From Longitalea arenae (lineage in GTDB: Bacteria; Bacteroidota; Bacteroidia; Chitinophagales; Chitinophagaceae): a stretch of DNA of 64,000 bases. The translations under genes and the position numbers were made by a program. Under the pieces are notes generated by a model, which was not told the origin of the DNA, searched no databases, and saw only the letters and a program-made list of their open reading frames with translations. Where the stretch lies: NCBI RefSeq assembly GCF_016924755.1, contig NZ_JAFFJX010000020.1, forward strand, positions 32,508 to 96,507, read 5' to 3'. Of this stretch, positions 1 through 7,909 are shown piece by piece; position 1 is the first letter of the stretch, and every line of letters starts with the position of its first letter.

Positions 1-1
1 T

Positions 2-1405
2 GTAAGTCCCGTATCACAGGTATCGGAAGAGGAACTTTTTAAATCGCCGGAAGGGTTTGAAGAAGCCCTGACAGGCATTTATTCAAGGTGCTCGAATATG
101 AACCTGTATGGATTTGAGCTTACCGGCGGTTTGCCCGATGTGCTGGCGCAGAATTATTCAATACCGGGGGATGACTGGTTGCATTACAGGCAAACCGTCA
201 ATTATAATTACAATGACCGTTTCTTTATAGCGAAAAAAGATACCATCTGGGGAGGTTTATACAATGCCATTGCCAATTGTAATCTGTTACTGAAAAACCT
301 GGAATCGCAGGGAGGTATTTTAACGCCAGACCGTCGTCAGCTGATCAGGGGAGAAGCGCTGGCCCTGCGCGCTTTCCTGCATTTTGATCTGCTGCGGTTG
401 TTTGCTCCTTCTTTCAGCAGTAATCCATCAGCGAAGGCCATTCCTTACGTTACTGAGTTTTCAAACAGTGTTACCGGGTTGTCGGCCGTATCAGAGGTAT
501 TGACAAAGATCGCCACCGACCTGGAACAGGCAAAGGAACTCACCAGGCCCGTGGATCCTATTGTTACGGCTGGTTATAAAGTAGGGTATAATACCGACGT
601 GCCCTCTACCGAAGAATCATCTGCCAGCATGTTCCTGCAGAACAGGCGGCACCGCATGAACTATTATGCTATTTGCGGTGAGCTGGCGAGGGTTAACCTG
701 TATATGGATAAAAAGAGTGAGGCATTGCGCAACGCTCTTGAAGTGATCAATTCAAACAAGTTCCCCTGGACAACCACCAATGATTTCATCAATGCTGATC
801 CACAGAAAAAAGACCGGATATTATATAAGGAGCTGGTCTTTGCCTGGTATGCGCCGCATTTGGAAGATACGCTGAGCGCTCGTTTCAATACGGGCGTGAA
901 AGGACTGATCGTAGAAAAGAATACCTGCGAAGGCATGTACCAGATCTCAGGCGGAGGTGGCGACGACCTGCGTTACAAACATTGGTTCAATGCTGTGTTA
1001 GGCGGTTCTTCCATCGATTTTTATGAATTGCAAAAGTATAAACGCGATAACGACCAGAACCGGCATTACTTCGTATTGCCCGCCCTTCGGCTTAGTGAAA
1101 TTTATTATATCGCTTCCGAAAGCGCATACGATACAGACCCGGTGAATGCTTTGTTATACCTGAATACCGTAAGGAAGAACCGGGGTATACAAACGGATGT
1201 GAAGCCAGCCAATAAGGAAGAGTTAATGAACGAACTGGTAATGGAAGCTAGGAAGGAAATGTACGGCGAAGGCCAGCTGTTCTATATGTACAAAAGACTG
1301 AACAGGTTTATTACCGGCCCTGTGGGTGGCAGTAATATACCACCTTCTGACAAGGTTTTTGTAATGCCGCTGCCGGATAATGAAATTGAATTTGGTCAAC
1401 GTTAA
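2..1405 (+). CDS. RagB/SusD family outer-membrane nutrient uptake lipoprotein, 5' truncated by the window edge
   Basis: The frame is open from the second base of the window, so the start codon and lipoprotein signal lie upstream and 467 residues are visible. The order is typical of SusD proteins: an N-terminal segment with Phe-Glu-Glu-Ala-Leu-Thr-Gly-Ile-Tyr, a TPR-like helical region rich in Arg-Gly-Glu-Ala-Leu-Ala-Leu-Arg-Ala, a variable middle, and a C-terminal end with Leu-Arg-Leu-Ser-Glu-Ile-Tyr-Tyr-Ile and a closing Pro-Leu-Pro-Asp-Asn-Glu-Ile. SusD proteins are surface lipoproteins that cap a SusC TonB-dependent pore and bind the incoming glycan or peptide. The SusC partner is expected just upstream, outside the window. 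The next gene follows after 15 bases, so this is an operon member. The substrate cannot be read from the sequence. The first ATG at 98 is internal and not the real start. Confidence 0.95.
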   Translation, partial: VSPVSQVSEEELFKSPEGFEEALTGIYSRCSNMNLYGFELTGGLPDVLAQNYSIPGDDWLHYRQTVNYNYNDRFFIAKKDTIWGGLYNAIANCNLLLKNLESQGGILTPDRRQLIRGEALALRAFLHFDLLRLFAPSFSSNPSAKAIPYVTEFSNSVTGLSAVSEVLTKIATDLEQAKELTRPVDPIVTAGYKVGYNTDVPSTEESSASMFLQNRRHRMNYYAICGELARVNLYMDKKSEALRNALEVINSNKFPWTTTNDFINADPQKKDRILYKELVFAWYAPHLEDTLSARFNTGVKGLIVEKNTCEGMYQISGGGGDDLRYKHWFNAVLGGSSIDFYELQKYKRDNDQNRHYFVLPALRLSEIYYIASESAYDTDPVNALLYLNTVRKNRGIQTDVKPANKEELMNELVMEARKEMYGEGQLFYMYKRLNRFITGPVGGSNIPPSDKVFVMPLPDNEIEFGQR

Positions 1406-1420
1406 ACAACCGCAGGTTTT

Positions 1421-2233
1421 ATGAACAGAATTATGATCATTGCAATGGCGGCTGTTCTGCTGATGACAGCCTGCCGGAAAGAAGAATTATCCACTTTTAA
1501 TAACCCCGGGAATAATATTTATTTTAACCTGGAGCCTTATGGCTATAAGGACAGCCTCTTATACTCTTTTGCCTATCATCCTGAAAAAGCAAAGGATACC
1601 ATCTGGGTGCCGCTTCGGATTTCAGGCAACCGGGTCAACAGGGCCATGGCTTATGCAGTAAAAGTGATCGACTCCAGTACGAGTGCTGAGGTGAATAAAC
1701 ATTATGAACCTTTAAAAGACCAGTATTTGTTTCCGGCCGATTCTGGTAGCGCATTTATGCCAGTGATCCTGTATAGTGCCGACACCATGCTCCTGGATCG
1801 CAGTTATTCCCTTACCATTCAACTGGTGCCTACCGGGGATCTCAATACCGGTTTAACACAGCTGCTCACAGCGCGCATCGTGTTTTCGAACAGGCTTGAA
1901 AAACCGAAATGGTGGGATCAATGCCCCGGCGGAAATTATTCAATAGTGAAGCATCAGTTGTTCAGGCTGGCCGCCACTACCGAGGATGTTACCACAGATC
2001 CATTGGCAACACCCATTCGAATATACTATAATGACAGGTTCAAAGCCCTGCTCGCCAATCCCAAAACATGGATCGCCAACAATCCCGATAAAGGTTATGA
2101 GATCCAGGAAAGACCGGATGGCAACTATAATTTTTATTATTCAGGAACACCCGACAAAAAGATGCTGTACCGGAAAAATCCAAACAGCGGCACTTTTTAT
2201 TTTGTAGATGAGAATGGAAAAGATGTGATTTAA
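1421..2233 (+). CDS. DUF4843 domain-containing lipoprotein
   Basis: The 270-residue product starts with a signal peptide ending in a lipobox (Leu-Met-Thr-Ala-Cys, Cys18), so it should be an outer-membrane or periplasmic lipoprotein. The body has the pattern of the DUF4843 family: an early Asn-Ile-Tyr-Phe strand, a Trp-Val-Pro-Leu-Arg-Ile-Ser-Gly-Asn segment and a later Trp-Trp-Asp-Gln-Cys-Pro-Gly-Gly-Asn stretch. Family members occur directly after SusD in Bacteroidota uptake loci and are thought to be surface accessory proteins, with no enzymatic role known. It lies 15 bases after the SusD stop and 22 bases before the next gene, all on the same strand. Confidence 0.88.
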   Translation: MNRIMIIAMAAVLLMTACRKEELSTFNNPGNNIYFNLEPYGYKDSLLYSFAYHPEKAKDTIWVPLRISGNRVNRAMAYAVKVIDSSTSAEVNKHYEPLKDQYLFPADSGSAFMPVILYSADTMLLDRSYSLTIQLVPTGDLNTGLTQLLTARIVFSNRLEKPKWWDQCPGGNYSIVKHQLFRLAATTEDVTTDPLATPIRIYYNDRFKALLANPKTWIANNPDKGYEIQERPDGNYNFYYSGTPDKKMLYRKNPNSGTFYFVDENGKDVI

Positions 2234-2255
2234 GTAACTGCTTAAAAAAAATTCA

Positions 2256-3677
2256 ATGAAGCGATCAATCCTGGCTATGCTCACTGCCTTTGCGCTGCTG
2301 CAGCTGGCCTGTTATAAAGATAAAGGCAATTATGATTATCACCCGCTTGCAAAACCGGAGATAAGCAACCTCGATACCTTTTATAATGTATTTCTGGGCG
2401 ATACCCTCGTTATTCAACCCACTATTAAGAGCACGGATCCCAGTGCGAAGTTTGGATACCACTGGCGGATCGATATTCCTGCAGAGGCCCGTTCCATTGA
2501 CCTCACCGGCAGCCCCCTGAATTTTATTTTTTCGCTGCAGCCCGGTGTATATGGGGTGCGGCTGACAGTAACTGATAGTTCGAACGGAATGAAATATTTC
2601 CAGCAGTTCAAGATTGCCGGCCGTACCCAGTTCTCTGTGGGCACCCTGGTGCTAAGCCAGGAAGGCAATACTTCGCAGTTGAGTTTTGTGAAACCCGACA
2701 GTACCGTATTGTCTCGGATTTATCAGGCCCTGCATGGCAGCGATCTGCCTGGCGAACCGTTACAGGTCATAGATCTCATAAAGCAATTTATTTCACCGGT
2801 TCCTCAATTAGGTTACTGGGTAACGTTCAATGGCTCCAATGACGGTGGTGTGCACCTGAATACGAGCACATTGTTGGAGATGAAAACCCTGCGTAAGAAC
2901 TTTTTTGATGTGCCTGCTATTGCGAAACCCGGTTACCTGGAGACTTCGCAGGATGGTGTTCTGCGCGGCGTGATTAATGGCAAATTATACATTGGTTCCT
3001 GGCAAACCTATTATGGCAGTGATATCTATGGCTATTTTGGCGTGCCTGCCGCTGGTGATTACGAGCTGTATAAACGGATGGCATTTAACGGCGTAATGCC
3101 TTACTTCCTGGGATATGATAAAAACCGGAAACAATTTGTGGCGTTTACCAATTTCGGTTCGCCTGCTTATATAGGAACCGGTTACCAGGTAACAAATGTG
3201 ACTGCTTTCGACCCCAGGAACGTTCAGCTGGATCTGCTGCATTTTCAACAGCTGAATGACAATAACTGTTTTGCCTTTGGCAGGTCAGGCGATGGCGCCC
3301 TGTATGAAATACAGTTTAGCGCTGCTTTTAAAGGATTCATAGAACTGTCGCCAGGGTATAAACGCGCATTTGCGCAGCCTGCACTGATCACTCCGAACAC
3401 GAAATGGACAGGTACCAAAAAGGAGATATTTTATTTTACTTCCGGAGATAAGATCTACCGGTACAATCCGCTTAACCAGGAGTTCAGACCACTCACGACC
3501 GATTTTGGCGGCAAAGAAGTCTCCATGATCAAGCTGGCTGATGATGAAAATACTTTGATCGCAGGCGTTGAGGGAACCATATACTTCCTGGATATCAGTA
3601 CCGGCAAAACAGGTGAGATCCTTAAGAGATATACTGGCATACCGGGTACACCGGTTGATGTAACAGTCAAGAAATAA
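2256..3677 (+). CDS. PKD-like family lipoprotein of a SusCD-type locus
   Basis: The protein has 473 residues. A short signal peptide ends in a lipobox with Cys19, followed by the hallmark Tyr-Lys-Asp-Lys-Gly-Asn-Tyr-Asp-Tyr of the PKD-like lipoprotein family found after DUF4843 genes. Residues about 30-125 look like a PKD/Ig-type beta domain, and the rest is beta-rich with repeated short hydrophobic strands suggesting a propeller-like region near the C-terminus. It is probably a surface-exposed binding component that works with the SusCD pair, although no ligand can be inferred. The gene sits between the DUF4843 gene (22 bases) and the TlpA gene (28 bases), consistent with one transcript. Confidence 0.88.
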   Translation: MKRSILAMLTAFALLQLACYKDKGNYDYHPLAKPEISNLDTFYNVFLGDTLVIQPTIKSTDPSAKFGYHWRIDIPAEARSIDLTGSPLNFIFSLQPGVYGVRLTVTDSSNGMKYFQQFKIAGRTQFSVGTLVLSQEGNTSQLSFVKPDSTVLSRIYQALHGSDLPGEPLQVIDLIKQFISPVPQLGYWVTFNGSNDGGVHLNTSTLLEMKTLRKNFFDVPAIAKPGYLETSQDGVLRGVINGKLYIGSWQTYYGSDIYGYFGVPAAGDYELYKRMAFNGVMPYFLGYDKNRKQFVAFTNFGSPAYIGTGYQVTNVTAFDPRNVQLDLLHFQQLNDNNCFAFGRSGDGALYEIQFSAAFKGFIELSPGYKRAFAQPALITPNTKWTGTKKEIFYFTSGDKIYRYNPLNQEFRPLTTDFGGKEVSMIKLADDENTLIAGVEGTIYFLDISTGKTGEILKRYTGIPGTPVDVTVKK

Positions 3678-3705
3678 TTTATTTAAAGAATATTAAACAC
3701 AAATC

Positions 3706-4809
3706 ATGAGACGAGCCTTGTTAAAAGCTGCCTTATTCCTGTTGATAACGAACAGTGCCCTGGCGCAAAAGAAAGCCCCGCAATTCATTATAAATGCAAA
3801 AGTGGCCCATTTTACCGATAGTGTGGTATACCTGAATTACGGCACACTCGGTTCTTCCAAAACCGATACGGCAAAAGTTAAAAATGGTGCATTTACTTTT
3901 AAAGGGCATGTGAACGAGCCCGTGCCCGGCTTTATATTTTCCAAAACGTTCAGGGTAAAGGTTGACCTGTATATTGAGAATACGCCCATTATGGTAACCG
4001 GCGACGCTGATTCCATGTACAATACGAAAGTGACCGGTAAAGGTGTTGTACAGGAATTTGAAGCCTTCAATCAACAGTTAATGGATAACCGTAAAAGGAC
4101 CATCGCGCTTTTTCAAAAAGCCTATGAGCTGAAGCAGGCTGGCGACACGGTTGCCGCGAAGGAACTTCAGGCCAAAGCCGATAGCCAGTACAACTGGGAA
4201 TTCAAAGCAAGGCACCAATATATTGCCGACCACCCGAAGAGTTATATAGCTGCGAAGGAATTGCTGGCCTATACCAGCACCAATACGCTGGCCAATAGCA
4301 TTAAACTGTTCAACGGGCTCGATGCGTCTATTAAAGCAACCAATGTTGGAAAAGAAATTGCCGCCCGCATTGACCTGTTGAGTAAAGTAGAAGAAGGAAA
4401 ACCTGCGCAAAACTTTACGCAAAGTACACCGGATGGTAAACCAGTGCAGCTTACCGATTATAAAGGCCGCTATGTACTGGTAGAGTTCTGGGCCAGCTGG
4501 TGCGGTCCCTGCCGTGCCGAAAACCCCAATCTGCTGAAACAATATCAACTGTACAAGGCCAAAGGATTCGATATTCTTAGTGTATCATTGGATAATAATA
4601 AAGACTATTGGCTGAAAGCTGTCGAGAAAGACGCCCTGCCCTGGACACAGGTGTCTGATCTGAAAGGTTGGAACAATGAGGTGGCCGTATTATATGGCAT
4701 CCGTGCCGTGCCAGCCAGTTTCCTGATCGATCCCGCCGGAAAGATCATTGCAACCGGGTTACGGGGTGAAACGCTGAATAAAAAACTTGAGTCGCTTTTT
4801 GCTAATTAA
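3706..4809 (+). CDS. TlpA family thioredoxin-like protein with DUF4369-type N-terminal domain
   Basis: This 367-residue exported protein has a signal peptide ending near Ala-Leu-Ala-Gln (residue 21). Residues about 25-125 match the DUF4369 type of beta domain often fused to periplasmic thioredoxins in Bacteroidota. A helical linker follows. A thioredoxin/AhpC-TSA fold covers about 230-367 with the active site Trp-Cys-Gly-Pro-Cys (Cys266 and Cys269) and a later Ala-Val-Pro-Ala cis-proline loop. The expected role is thiol-disulfide reduction in the periplasm. As the last gene of the SusD operon it may keep thiols of the uptake lipoproteins or of a secreted enzyme in order, which is inference. 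A strong terminator follows 156 bases downstream. Confidence 0.92.
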   Translation: MRRALLKAALFLLITNSALAQKKAPQFIINAKVAHFTDSVVYLNYGTLGSSKTDTAKVKNGAFTFKGHVNEPVPGFIFSKTFRVKVDLYIENTPIMVTGDADSMYNTKVTGKGVVQEFEAFNQQLMDNRKRTIALFQKAYELKQAGDTVAAKELQAKADSQYNWEFKARHQYIADHPKSYIAAKELLAYTSTNTLANSIKLFNGLDASIKATNVGKEIAARIDLLSKVEEGKPAQNFTQSTPDGKPVQLTDYKGRYVLVEFWASWCGPCRAENPNLLKQYQLYKAKGFDILSVSLDNNKDYWLKAVEKDALPWTQVSDLKGWNNEVAVLYGIRAVPASFLIDPAGKIIATGLRGETLNKKLESLFAN

Positions 4810-4965
4810 GCCTTCCTGCAGAACAAGCAATACATGAAAAACCGGCATATGGTGAGTGGTGAATACTGGCCGCAGAAATTGATGACCTGGAATTTCCGGT
4901 ACCCTATTCATAACTAGCATACTTATTTCACAAGAGAACCTGAGAATTGTAAATCTGCTCACCCC

Positions 4966-5008
4966 GCGGTACATGCCGGCGAAAGCCAGGTGTGTACCGC
5001 TTTTTTTT
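4966..5008 (+). terminator. Rho-independent terminator of the SusD operon
   Basis: An 8-bp stem (GCGGTACA at 4966-4973 with TGTACCGC at 4993-5000) encloses a second small stem (GGC-GAAA-GCC) and is followed directly by eight T residues. It lies 157 bases after the TlpA stop codon on the same strand. Confidence 0.85.
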
Positions 5009-5035
5009 GCGCAGAAGGCATTTGAGAAACGCGAC

Positions 5036-5130
5036 ATCTGCCCAGGGCGGGAAAGGCGCCAGAATGCAAAATCCGCCAAGGGCGGAGCAGGCGCTGAACG
5101 AGAAATTTGCCAAAGGCAAGACAGGCGCGA
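5036..5130. repeat. Three tandem 34-35 bp repeats, each with a small covarying hairpin
   Basis: Three units start hairpins at 5038, 5073 and 5107. The stems are CTGCC/GGCGG, CCGCC/GGCGG and TTGCC/GGCAA with 3-base loops, so the arms change together. Each hairpin start is followed exactly 16 bases later by the invariant AGGCGC (5054, 5089, 5123). No convincing gene covers this 570-base gap between the SusD operon and the next gene. Open frames on the minus strand across it look like by-products of the GC-rich repeat. Confidence 0.7.
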
Positions 5131-5380
5131 ACCGCATTAGGCAAGATCCGCAGGGAGGTGGAAGCTGAGCCAGGCCTTCGGTCTTTTCCGGTTTGCTGAC
5201 TCGGAATTCTTTCATACATGTTTAGTATATTTTCGATGTCCGCATCAGGCAAACAAGATAGACGCTATCTCAGCGCCGCTGACAGTAGGGTAACGTCTGC
5301 CTATGCTCGCAAATCTTCCTTTTTTTTAAAATAATGCAATACCAACTTCGTTTAAGGATGCATATTTTAAATCTGATTCT

Positions 5381-5935
5381 ATGGCAACTTTACAGGAATT
5401 TTCGAAAAATTTCGATGGGAAAGCGGTCCCGGAAGCATTGAGCCAGTTATTGGAATTTCAGGACGAAGCGGGATTTGAGAGTTATGCACAGGGCTTCGGT
5501 CTGCAATATGACGACAAAAGCGGATTGAAGAACGGATGGTCAAATGAGCCTGCCTTTCTTGGCAGGTTGATGCCTTTCGCCCAGGCAAATGGCAGCGGTT
5601 CATTTTATGCTTTATGGCAATATGAAAATACCGTTGGTTTGCACAGGTTACCCGTTGTTCTTTTTGGAGATGAAGGCGGGGAATTCATAGTTGCCGAGAA
5701 TATAAAAGGTTTATTGCAATTGCTTACCCTCGATGTAGAGCCGATAGTATACAGGAATGTCAGTTTTTATAAAGATGCAGATCATACACCCAGTGATTAT
5801 GCGAAAAACTTTAAGAAGTGGCTGAAGACCCGGTTTAACCTGGATGCGATAGAAAAGGCAGAGCAGATCATTGCACCTGCCCAAGAAAAATACCAGGCTG
5901 CATTCGATGCCTGGAAAAAGCAGTATTTCGGCTAA
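5381..5935 (+). CDS. Uncharacterised cytosolic protein, faint SMI1/KNR4 (SUKH)-like character
   Basis: I do not recognise this 184-residue protein with certainty. It has no signal peptide or membrane segment. The centre contains Gly-Ser-Gly-Ser-Phe-Tyr-Ala-Leu-Trp followed by Pro-Val-Val-Leu-Phe-Gly-Asp-Glu-Gly-Gly and a Leu-Leu-Gln-Leu-Leu helix, an arrangement reminiscent of SUKH-fold proteins, some of which are toxin-immunity proteins. The C-terminus is helical and charged. It is a single gene preceded by 370 bases of repeat-bearing intergenic DNA and followed at once by a terminator. There is no toxin gene beside it, so an immunity role is only a possibility. Confidence 0.75.
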   Translation: MATLQEFSKNFDGKAVPEALSQLLEFQDEAGFESYAQGFGLQYDDKSGLKNGWSNEPAFLGRLMPFAQANGSGSFYALWQYENTVGLHRLPVVLFGDEGGEFIVAENIKGLLQLLTLDVEPIVYRNVSFYKDADHTPSDYAKNFKKWLKTRFNLDAIEKAEQIIAPAQEKYQAAFDAWKKQYFG

Positions 5936-5957
5936 AAGCTGGTTTTTAAAATAATGG

Positions 5958-5992
5958 AAAAGGTATGTTATCCACGGTAACATACCTTTTTT
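5958..5992 (+). terminator. Rho-independent terminator after the 184-residue gene
   Basis: A perfect 13-bp stem (AAAAGGTATGTTA at 5958-5970 with its complement at 5978-5990), a 7-base loop and a T run, 22 bases after the stop codon at 5935. Confidence 0.85.
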
Positions 5993-6151
5993 ATGTGTAG
6001 CCTGCAATCAAGCATAAACAGTTGAATTTATTTCGTTCAACGATGAAATAACAGCATGGAACGATATGGTCGTTTAGCATACCGATTTTGATGAATATTC
6101 TATCATCTGATGCTCATTTCACAGGCACAATTTTTACAGTAAATTTCCATC

Positions 6152-6718
6152 ATGAAAACCGAAAAAGAAAAAATGCTGGCCGGTGAGCTCTATAATGCGC
6201 TCGATCCCCAGCTTTCCGCAGAAAGACTGCAGGCCCGGCTGCTCATCAAAGCACTAAATGATACCCGGGAAGATGAGCCGGAAGAACGCAGCCGGATCTT
6301 AAAAGAGCTTCTACCCAACGCCGCCGATGGGCTTTGGCTGCAACCGCCCTTTTACTGCGACTATGGCTATAATATCAAGCTGGGCCGCAATGTATTCTTC
6401 AATTTCAACTGTGTGATCCTGGATGTAATGCAGGTGACCATTGGCAGCAGAACCCTGTTTGGCCCTAACGTACAAATTTATACGGCGACTCATCCTATCA
6501 ATTATAAAGAACGCGCTTCCGGGCTGGAATATGCCAAACCAATAACTATCGGCGAAGATGTATGGATAGGAGGCAGTGCGGTTATTTGTCCGGGTGTGAA
6601 CATCGGCGACCGGTCAGTTATCGGCGCGGGAAGCGTAGTTACCAAAGATATTCCGGCCGACGTTTTTGCCGCCGGTAATCCCTGCAAGGTGATCCGGCCT
6701 TTGGAAAAGGATCAATGA
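6152..6718 (+). CDS. Sugar O-acetyltransferase, maltose/galactoside acetyltransferase family
   Basis: The 188-residue product has the architecture of the Maa/LacA family: an N-terminal helical Mac domain (Glu-Lys-Met-Leu-Ala-Gly-Glu-Leu-Tyr at residues 5-13) followed by a left-handed beta-helix of hexapeptide repeats. The catalytic His is in Ala-Thr-His-Pro-Ile-Asn near residue 114. These trimeric cytosolic enzymes transfer acetyl from acetyl-CoA to a hydroxyl of a sugar. The physiological acceptor is unknown here. A promoter-like TAAATTTC lies at 6140-6147, only a few bases before the start. The downstream gene is convergent, so this gene is probably transcribed alone. Confidence 0.93.
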   Translation: MKTEKEKMLAGELYNALDPQLSAERLQARLLIKALNDTREDEPEERSRILKELLPNAADGLWLQPPFYCDYGYNIKLGRNVFFNFNCVILDVMQVTIGSRTLFGPNVQIYTATHPINYKERASGLEYAKPITIGEDVWIGGSAVICPGVNIGDRSVIGAGSVVTKDIPADVFAAGNPCKVIRPLEKDQ

Positions 6719-6730
6719 GCGCAAGACTGT

Positions 6731-7723
6731 TTATCTTCGCCGCGACATGCCTTGTGCTATGATACTTACTGCAATAAGTTGCAATGCATGATACAACATA
6801 ATGGGCAGAAGCAGGATGCCCATGAGCGGACTGTTCATAAATATCACTTTGGCCATTACGGTGCCATGCACCAGTGATTTTTTAGAGCCGCAGAAGGTAG
6901 CGGTGATCCTGTCTTCCCGGTTGAAATGAAGTAAGCGGGTTATACTCCCGGTAATAAGATATACAAAGAAGAACAAGCCCAGTAAACAGGCGCCCAGTAT
7001 AAATAACTCGCCCACACCGAGGGTGCTGAACATATGCTGACTGAACGATTCACTGAAAGCCGTATAAACAATTGCGAGTATGGTAAGCTGATCGAAATAC
7101 TTTAACTGCTTATTGTATTTTCCTGCTAACTGGCCTAAACGCGTTGGGTTCAACAGCAAACCTGCCACTACCGGCAAGAGGATCTGTAACAACAATTTTA
7201 TCACTACATCGCTCATGTCAATATGATGGTTATTGTCCCCAGTGGCCAGTGCCATCCAGGCTGGTGTAAGAACGATACCCAGCAAACTGGAAATGCTGGC
7301 ATTGAAAATGGCGGCCGGAATATTGCCATGGGCAATCGATACCATTACTACCGATGAAGAAACTGTGGAAGGCAAAGCCGCCAGGAAAAAACTGCCCAGC
7401 CATAATACTGCCGTCTCCCCCTGGTTAAGCCAGGGCCGGAATAACAACAATACTGCCGGGAACAGGATAAACGTACATGCCTGTACTAACAGATGCAGGC
7501 GCCAGTTGCTTAACCCGGCCACCAGTTTCTGGCGGTTCAGTTTCAAACCATAAAAAAAGAAAATAAAAGAGACACCTATATTGGCCAGGGATGAAATGGA
7601 GAATGGCCCTTTCGCAATGCCAGGCCCCGGGAATTGTGAGGCTAAGATGATCATGCCAATGATCGAAAGTATGAACCAATCTAGCCCGAACCTGCCCAAA
7701 ATTTGTGCAATTTTAGTCGCCAT
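6731..7723 (-). CDS. Bile acid:sodium symporter family protein (SBF-like, YfeH type)
   Basis: An integral membrane protein with about ten hydrophobic segments across 330 residues. I chose the ATG at 7723 because the protein then begins Met-Ala-Thr-Lys-Ile-Ala just before the first helix. An earlier in-frame ATG at 7795 would add 24 residues that do not look like part of the family. Motifs such as Gly-Leu-Lys-Leu-Asn-Arg after the second helix and Pro-Ser-Thr-Val-Ser-Ser-Ser-Val near residue 118 are typical of the SBF-like group related to E. coli YfeH. The fold is that of a sodium-coupled secondary transporter, but the substrate is unknown and need not be a bile acid. It diverges from the permease gene at 7910. 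Confidence 0.9.
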   Translation of the reverse strand: MATKIAQILGRFGLDWFILSIIGMIILASQFPGPGIAKGPFSISSLANIGVSFIFFFYGLKLNRQKLVAGLSNWRLHLLVQACTFILFPAVLLLFRPWLNQGETAVLWLGSFFLAALPSTVSSSVVMVSIAHGNIPAAIFNASISSLLGIVLTPAWMALATGDNNHHIDMSDVVIKLLLQILLPVVAGLLLNPTRLGQLAGKYNKQLKYFDQLTILAIVYTAFSESFSQHMFSTLGVGELFILGACLLGLFFFVYLITGSITRLLHFNREDRITATFCGSKKSLVHGTVMAKVIFMNSPLMGILLLPIMLYHALQLIAVSIIAQGMSRRR

Positions 7724-7909
7724 AGCCTGCAATTTAATGAGTATTGTCTGCCGAACAACATTGAAAGCGGACACCAGGTGTACGTTTTCGTACACCTTTT
7801 TTCTCTGGCAGCTGAAGGAAGGCTTACCCCACAGGGATTTTCAGTCTGGCATGCCTCTTGTCGCCTGATAAACCTGGCCCGGGGAAATAAACTTTTAATC
7901 GAATGTGAC

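Noticed and set aside
1..4809. Full polysaccharide utilisation locus
   Set aside because: No glycoside hydrolase, sulfatase or SusC gene is present in the window; only accessory components are seen, so the substrate class cannot be called.
4928..5252. Open frames on the minus strand across the hairpin repeat
   Set aside because: They arise from GC-rich repeat units, lack start signals and known motifs, and run through a terminator.
7703..7909. Longer N-terminus for the FtsX-like permease
   Set aside because: It overlaps the divergent SBF gene and has no family similarity; the ATG at 7910 gives the typical start.
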